A stretch of DNA of 64,000 nucleotides from Sphingomonas sp. NFR15 (lineage in GTDB: Bacteria > Pseudomonadota > Alphaproteobacteria > Sphingomonadales > Sphingomonadaceae): the NCBI RefSeq assembly GCF_900103265.1, contig NZ_FMWX01000006.1:186001-250000 (forward strand). Direction: 5' to 3'. The notes beneath the pieces are model-generated. The model made no database searches, was not told the origin of the DNA, and worked only from the letters and a program-made list of their open reading frames with translations. Below are positions 59,906 to 64,000 of this stretch, piece by piece (positions within the stretch are counted from its first letter, which is position 1; each line of letters begins with the position of its first letter). Made by a program: the position numbers and the translations under genes.

Positions 59906-61318
59906 ATGACAAAACCGCTCACGCTCCACCCCGATCGGCTGTTCCCCGCCGAGCCGACCGTTCGCGAGATCGCGCGGCGGCTCTACGCTGGCGTCGCCGA
60001 TCTGCCGATCGTCAGCCCGCACGGCCATACCGATCCGGCGTGGTTCGCGACCGATGCGCCGTTCAGCGATCCCTCGTCGCTGCTGATCGTGCCCGATCAC
60101 TATGTGTTCCGCATGCTGTTCAGCCAGGGCGTCGCGCTCGAGACGCTCGGCGTGCCGACCGTCGACGGCAGCCTGACCGAGACCGATTCGCGCAAGATCT
60201 GGCACCTGCTCGCCAGCAACTATCATCTGTTCCGTGGCACGCCCTCGCGGATGTGGCTCGACTGGGTGTTCTCGGCGGTGTTCGGGCTCGACGTGCTGCT
60301 CGAACCCGAAACGGCCGACCTGTATTACGACACGATCGACGCCGCATTGAAGACCGAGGCGTTCCGCCCGCGCGCGCTGTTCGAACGCTTCAACATCGAG
60401 GTGATCGCGACCACCGAAAGCCCGCTTGATCCGCTCGCCCACCATGCCGCGATCCGCGCGAGCGGCTGGGGCGGGCGCGTCGTCACCGCTTATCGCCCCG
60501 ATCCGGTGGTCGATCCCGAGGCGGCCAAGTTCGCCGACAACGTCCGCCGTTTCGGCGAGACCGCCGGCGAAGACGTGTCCACCTGGGAGGGCTATCTCGC
60601 CGCGCACCGCTTCCACCGCGCGCGCTTCCGCGAAGCCGGCGCGACCTCGACCGACCACGGCCATCCCTCGGCGCGCACCGCCGATCTCTCGCCCGAGGAT
60701 GCCGCCGCGCTCTACGCGCGGGTGCTGGCGGGGGCGACGGCGGAGGACGCCGAGCTGTTCCGCGCGCAGATGCTCACCGAGATGGCGCGGATGAGCACCG
60801 AGGACGGCATGGTGATGCAGCTTCACCCCGGCGTCCACCGCAACCACAATGCCGCCGTGCTCGCGCGGTTCGGCCGCGACAAGGGCGCCGACATCCCGAC
60901 GCAGGGCGAGTTCGTGGTGTCGCTCAAGCCGCTGCTCGACCGGTTCGGCACCGATCCCCGGCTGACGCTGATCCTCTTCACGCTCGACGAGGATGTTTAC
61001 AGCCGCGAACTGGCGCCGCTCGCCGGCCATTATCCCTGTCTGCGGCTCGGCCCGCCGTGGTGGTTCCACGACAGCCCCGAGGGCATGCGCCGCTTCCGCG
61101 AGCGGACCACCGAGACGGCAGGCTTCTACAACACGGTCGGTTTCAACGACGATACCCGCGCGTTCCTGTCGATTCCGGCGCGGCACGATGTCGCGCGGCG
61201 GATGGATTGCGTGTGGCTCGCGCAGCTCGTCGCCGAGCATCGTTTGCCCGAGGACGAGGCGCATGACGTCGCGCGCGCGCTCGCCTATGATCTCGCCAAA
61301 GCGGCGTACAAGCTGTGA
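59906..61318 (+). CDS. uxaC: uronate isomerase
   Basis: Converts D-galacturonate to D-tagaturonate (and glucuronate to fructuronate). 470 residues, usual length. LPIVSPHGHTDPAWFA gives the metal-binding HxH; LASNYHLFRGTPSRMWLDWVF, VIATTESPLDPL, GMVMQLHPGVHRNHN, and HDVARRMDCVWLAQLV are typical of UxaC. It overlaps the reductase gene by four bases (GTGA), so the two steps are coupled. Confidence 0.96.
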   Translation: MTKPLTLHPDRLFPAEPTVREIARRLYAGVADLPIVSPHGHTDPAWFATDAPFSDPSSLLIVPDHYVFRMLFSQGVALETLGVPTVDGSLTETDSRKIWHLLASNYHLFRGTPSRMWLDWVFSAVFGLDVLLEPETADLYYDTIDAALKTEAFRPRALFERFNIEVIATTESPLDPLAHHAAIRASGWGGRVVTAYRPDPVVDPEAAKFADNVRRFGETAGEDVSTWEGYLAAHRFHRARFREAGATSTDHGHPSARTADLSPEDAAALYARVLAGATAEDAELFRAQMLTEMARMSTEDGMVMQLHPGVHRNHNAAVLARFGRDKGADIPTQGEFVVSLKPLLDRFGTDPRLTLILFTLDEDVYSRELAPLAGHYPCLRLGPPWWFHDSPEGMRRFRERTTETAGFYNTVGFNDDTRAFLSIPARHDVARRMDCVWLAQLVAEHRLPEDEAHDVARALAYDLAKAAYKL

Positions 61319-62763
61319 GGCTCTCGACCGAAGCCCTCGCCGGCCTGCCCGCCGAAATCGCGCGTCCGGCCTATGACCGAAGCGCGGTGAAGCGCGGTGT
61401 CGTCCATCTCGGCATCGGCGCGTTCCACCGCGCGCATCAGGCGGCCTATTTCGAGGCGGCCTTGGCGGCGGGCGATTTGCGCTGGGGCATCACCTCGGTG
61501 TCGCTGCGCTCGGGCAGCGTGCGCGATCAGCTCGCGCCGCAGGATTGCCTTTACGCCCTGGTGGTTCGCGATGGCGACGCGCGCAGCGTGTCGATCATCG
61601 GTGCCGAACAGGCGGTGCTGGTCGCGCCCGAAGACCCCGCCGCCGTCGTCGCCGCGCTCGCGCATCCCGATGCGCGGATCGTCACGCTGACGATCACCGA
61701 GAAGGGCTATAAGCTCGATCGCGCCAAGGGCACTTTGCTCGCCGACGATGCCGATGTCGCCGCCGATTGCGCATCGCTCGCCGCGCCGCGTACCGCGCCG
61801 GGCTTCCTAGCCGCCGGCCTCGCCGCGCGCCGCAGCGCCGGGCTCGGCCCGCTGACGGTGATCTCGTGCGACAATCTGCCCCACAATGGCGCGTTGCTGC
61901 GCGAAGCCGTGCTGGCGGTGGCGCGCGCCAACGATCCCGCGCTCGCTGAGTGGATCGCCGCCGAAGTGGCGTTCCCCGCCTCGATGATCGACCGCATCGT
62001 TCCCGCCACCACCGACGCCGATGTCGCTGCGCTCGCCGCCGATCTCGGTGTGGAGGACCGCGCCATGGTCAAGACCGAGCCGTTCAGCCAGTGGGTGATC
62101 GAGGACCATTTCGTCACCGAACGTCCTGATTTCGCCGCGCTTGGCGTACAACTCACCCAGGCGGTCGCGCCATGGGAGGATGCCAAGCTGCGGCTGCTCA
62201 ACGGCGCGCATTCGGGGATCGCCTATCTCGGCGCGCTTGGCGGCGACGCGTTCGTCCATGAGTTCGTCGCGACTCCGGCTGGGCGCGGCTTCGTCGATGC
62301 GCTGTGGGACGAGGCGCAGACCACGCTCGATCCGCCCGAGGGGCTCGACATCGCCGCCTATCGCACCGCGCTGATGGGCCGCTTCGCCAACAGCGCGCTC
62401 CAGCACCGCACCCGTCAGATCGCGATGGACGGCTCGCAGAAACTCCCCCAGCGGCTGCTCGCGACGATCGCGGTGCGGCGGACGGCGGGCGCTCCCGTGG
62501 ATGCGCTCGCGCTGGCGGTGGCGGCGTGGATGCGCTGGCAGGCGGGCGTCACCGATGCCGGCGAGACGTTCACGGTCGACGATCCCGCCGTCGAGACGCT
62601 TGGCGCGTTGTCGGCCGGAGCGTCGGATACGGGGGCGCGGGTGGATGCGCTGCTCGGATTCTTCGGCTTCGCGGCGGATGCCGAGGTGCGTGGGACGTTG
62701 GTGCGCCACCTGACCACACTCGAAACCGACGGCGCGCGGGCGGCGGTGGGCCGGTTCGGCTGA
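61315..62763 (+). CDS. mannitol dehydrogenase-family uronate reductase (UxuB-like)
   Basis: 482 residues from GTG at 61315, overlapping uxaC. Long-chain mannitol dehydrogenase family: VVHLGIGAFHRAHQAAYFE at the nucleotide-binding start, TLTITEKGYKLD, VISCDNLPHNG, VKTEPFSQWVIED, and NGAHSGIAYLGAL with the catalytic lysine region preceding. The sequence is of the UxuB/mannitol dehydrogenase type rather than E. coli UxaB (tagaturonate reductase). Yet the operon encodes UxaA, which needs altronate, so it may reduce tagaturonate, fructuronate or both. No mannonate dehydratase gene is visible in the window. Confidence 0.88.
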   Translation: MRLSTEALAGLPAEIARPAYDRSAVKRGVVHLGIGAFHRAHQAAYFEAALAAGDLRWGITSVSLRSGSVRDQLAPQDCLYALVVRDGDARSVSIIGAEQAVLVAPEDPAAVVAALAHPDARIVTLTITEKGYKLDRAKGTLLADDADVAADCASLAAPRTAPGFLAAGLAARRSAGLGPLTVISCDNLPHNGALLREAVLAVARANDPALAEWIAAEVAFPASMIDRIVPATTDADVAALAADLGVEDRAMVKTEPFSQWVIEDHFVTERPDFAALGVQLTQAVAPWEDAKLRLLNGAHSGIAYLGALGGDAFVHEFVATPAGRGFVDALWDEAQTTLDPPEGLDIAAYRTALMGRFANSALQHRTRQIAMDGSQKLPQRLLATIAVRRTAGAPVDALALAVAAWMRWQAGVTDAGETFTVDDPAVETLGALSAGASDTGARVDALLGFFGFAADAEVRGTLVRHLTTLETDGARAAVGRFG

Positions 62764-62791
62764 TCTTTCCTAATCAGACGCGCACCATTCC

Positions 62792-62877
62792 CCGTTCGCC
62801 CTGAGCTTGTCGAAGGGCGTGCCAGATATGCCGCGTTGCGCGTGGCGCACGTGCTTCGACAAGCTCAGCACGATCGG
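62792..62877. repeat. CCGTTCG-family inverted repeat, copy 11
   Basis: The left arm 62792-62818 (CCGTTCGCCCTGAGCTTGTC...) and right arm 62851-62877 (GTGCTTCGACAAGCTCAGC...) are nearly complementary around a 32-base loop. It lies at a convergent junction, between the reductase gene and the AraD1-like gene. Confidence 0.85.
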
Positions 62878-62890
62878 GGGAAGGACAGCG

Positions 62891-63742
62891 TTAGAGCAGC
62901 CCCGCCTTCACCCGCACCCTTGGCGCGAAGGCGATCGGGTTGCGCATCGGCAGCGTGAAGCCGGTTGCGGTCGCTTCGAACGCATCGTCGGGCTGGGTGC
63001 GCACCGCATCCTCGGCGGCGCTGCTCGCGCCGACGAAGAAATGCACCAGCACGTCGCCGGGACGACCGACGATGCCGCCCTCAAACCGGCGGCGTTCGAG
63101 TTCGGCCATTGGATGCGGCAGATGCGCGTCGCCCGCGCCGAAGCGGCGCTCGCGCTCGACCACGCCGTCGCGGAGCAGGCGGCTCGTCACCGTGATCTCG
63201 TGCGGCAATTCGCCGAGCCGCACCTCGGGGCCGAGCGCGGTCGGGCGCGGGCTGAGCTGCGCGGGGAAATGGCGGTGCGTGCGCGCGGCGGCGTGATCGT
63301 GGAAGCGGTTGCCGAGCACGAAGCCGATCCGCACGGGCGCGCGATCCGCCGCGATCAGATACAGGCCGGCGATCTCGGGCCGCTCGCTGCCGTCGAGCGC
63401 GAATTCGGGCACCGTCAGTACCGTGCCCGGGCCGGTCAGCGAACGCCCGTCGCCGCGATAGCGCCAGCCCGAACCGCGCCCCGCCGCCGCCGCGCCGCTG
63501 TCGCTGACATGCAGCCGCGTGGGATCGGGCAGGTCGATCGGCGCGAGCAGCCGCACCATGCGCAGGTTGAGCGGCTCGCCCAGCCGGGCTTCCGCGAGCT
63601 CGGCGAGCGGTACGCCGGTGTCCAGCGCATGTTCGGCGAGATCGGCGAGCGTGGCGGCGCCCTTGATGCGCCGGGCGAAGCCGCCGATCAGCGCGGCGAC
63701 CCCGCGCGCGCCGTCTTCGAACTGGATCAGGCTGTCGATCAT
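62891..63742 (-). CDS. AraD1/GguC-like protein (FAH superfamily)
   Basis: 283 residues. MIDSLIQFEDGARGVAALI, RRIKGAATLADLAEHALDTG and MVRLLAPIDLPDPTRLHVSDSG match the AraD1/GguC pattern; the C-terminal half (VGFVLGNRFHDHAA, RLGELPHEITV, PGDVLVHFFVGAS) is the FAH-like barrel. The family is associated with sugar acid pathways such as L-arabinose (2-keto-3-deoxyarabonate) and in Agrobacterium with the galactose/glucose regulon; the reaction here is not certain. With arabinose-releasing enzymes encoded upstream, an arabinonate role is attractive. The start at 63742 follows AAGGCGGG. It lies 61 bases behind bioA on the same strand. Confidence 0.8.
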   Translation of the reverse strand: MIDSLIQFEDGARGVAALIGGFARRIKGAATLADLAEHALDTGVPLAELAEARLGEPLNLRMVRLLAPIDLPDPTRLHVSDSGAAAAGRGSGWRYRGDGRSLTGPGTVLTVPEFALDGSERPEIAGLYLIAADRAPVRIGFVLGNRFHDHAAARTHRHFPAQLSPRPTALGPEVRLGELPHEITVTSRLLRDGVVERERRFGAGDAHLPHPMAELERRRFEGGIVGRPGDVLVHFFVGASSAAEDAVRTQPDDAFEATATGFTLPMRNPIAFAPRVRVKAGLL

Positions 63743-63803
63743 CCCGCCTTCGCGTCCCTCGGCGCCGAAGCTACTCCGCGCGCGCGCCGGGTCAATCGCT
63801 TTG

Positions 63804-64000
63804 TCAGGCGGCGAGCATCGCGCAGGCGTCGCCGATCGCGGCATAGATCGCGTCGAGATCGGCATCGTCGATGCAGTACGGCGGCATCACATAGACGGTG
63901 TTGCCGAGCGGGCGCAGCAACAGATCGCGGTCGCGGAAGAAGCCGAGCAGGCGCGGTCCCAAAGTCGAAAGATAGCCGCCGTTTGGATCGGCGATATCGA
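63804..64000 (-). CDS. bioA: adenosylmethionine-8-amino-7-oxononanoate aminotransferase, C-terminal end
   Basis: Only the last 65 codons are present; the rest lies past the window. The end LLRPLGNTVYVMPPYCIDD, then DLDAIYAAIGDACAMLAA and TGA, is the C-terminal signature of BioA, a PLP enzyme of biotin synthesis. The RPLGNxVYxMPPYC motif separates BioA from other class III aminotransferases. Confidence 0.88.
   Translation of the reverse strand, partial: DIADPNGGYLSTLGPRLLGFFRDRDLLLRPLGNTVYVMPPYCIDDADLDAIYAAIGDACAMLAA

Noticed and set aside
5247..62877. Repeated CCGTTCG elements considered as a CRISPR array
   Set aside because: They are dispersed over the window, are inverted repeats rather than regularly spaced direct repeats, and no cas genes are present.

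Overview
The window is GC-rich chromosomal DNA from an alphaproteobacterium, most likely a sphingomonad (Sphingomonas or close relative). This rests on the gene content and order (rsmB-rpe-heparinase-purH; gpsA-tsaD divergent from hemC-hemD-mitofilin; the Trx-TPR/LON-domain pair), on an L-rhamnose pathway of the type characterised in Sphingomonas sp. SKA58, and on many intergenic inverted repeats beginning CCGTTCG. The assignment is from family recognition only; no search was run.

Layout. 1-25245 is mostly housekeeping: the start of a Ppx/GppA phosphatase, tRNA-Gln(CTG), a RhuM-family gene, thrS, an LD-carboxypeptidase divergent from a MurC-like ligase (muropeptide recycling), polA with an overlapping flippase gene, purH, a heparinase-like gene, rpe, rsmB, an SDHAF4-like gene, gpsA-tsaD, hemC-hemD-mitofilin, a LON-domain gene, a thioredoxin-TPR gene and tRNA-Gly(GCC). 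25246-27252 is a small accessory insert directly behind tRNA-Gly: about 790 bases without a gene, then two tightly linked AT-rich genes (a DUF3800 protein and a 'phage P1-related' predicted RNase-like protein). This is the best candidate here for a poorly described defence or toxin module.

27647-63742 is largely a plant cell-wall (pectin / rhamnogalacturonan) utilisation region. It encodes secreted glycosidases (GH127, GH31 with PA14, GH43), two two-component systems, kduI-kduD-kdgK, and a complete non-phosphorylated L-rhamnose pathway (dehydrogenase, lactonase, rhamnonate dehydratase, 4-dehydrogenase, diketo-acid hydrolase, RhaT transporter, RhaM mutarotase, IclR regulator). The rhamnose dehydrogenase lies in one chain of 4-base-overlapping genes with two esterases and lutABC. 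The rhamnose pathway releases pyruvate plus L-lactate, and LutABC oxidises L-lactate, so the operon appears to pair production and disposal of lactate. A galacturonate block follows: GntR regulator, uxaA, hexuronate transporter, uxaC and a UxuB-type reductase. Uronate and unsaturated-uronate branches meet at 2-keto-3-deoxygluconate, the substrate of KdgK. An AraD1/GguC-like gene and the end of bioA close the window.

Dispersed structure. At least eleven copies of one imperfect inverted repeat (arms CCGTTCG...GTCGA) lie between genes, five of them at convergent junctions. One has a perfect 28-base-pair stem and sits in a tandem duplication that also copied the last codons of the heparinase gene. 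Candidate operators recur in the uronate genes (ACTCAGAYAAT twice; TGACACCGGT three times). No CRISPR array, insertion sequence or intact integrase gene was seen.
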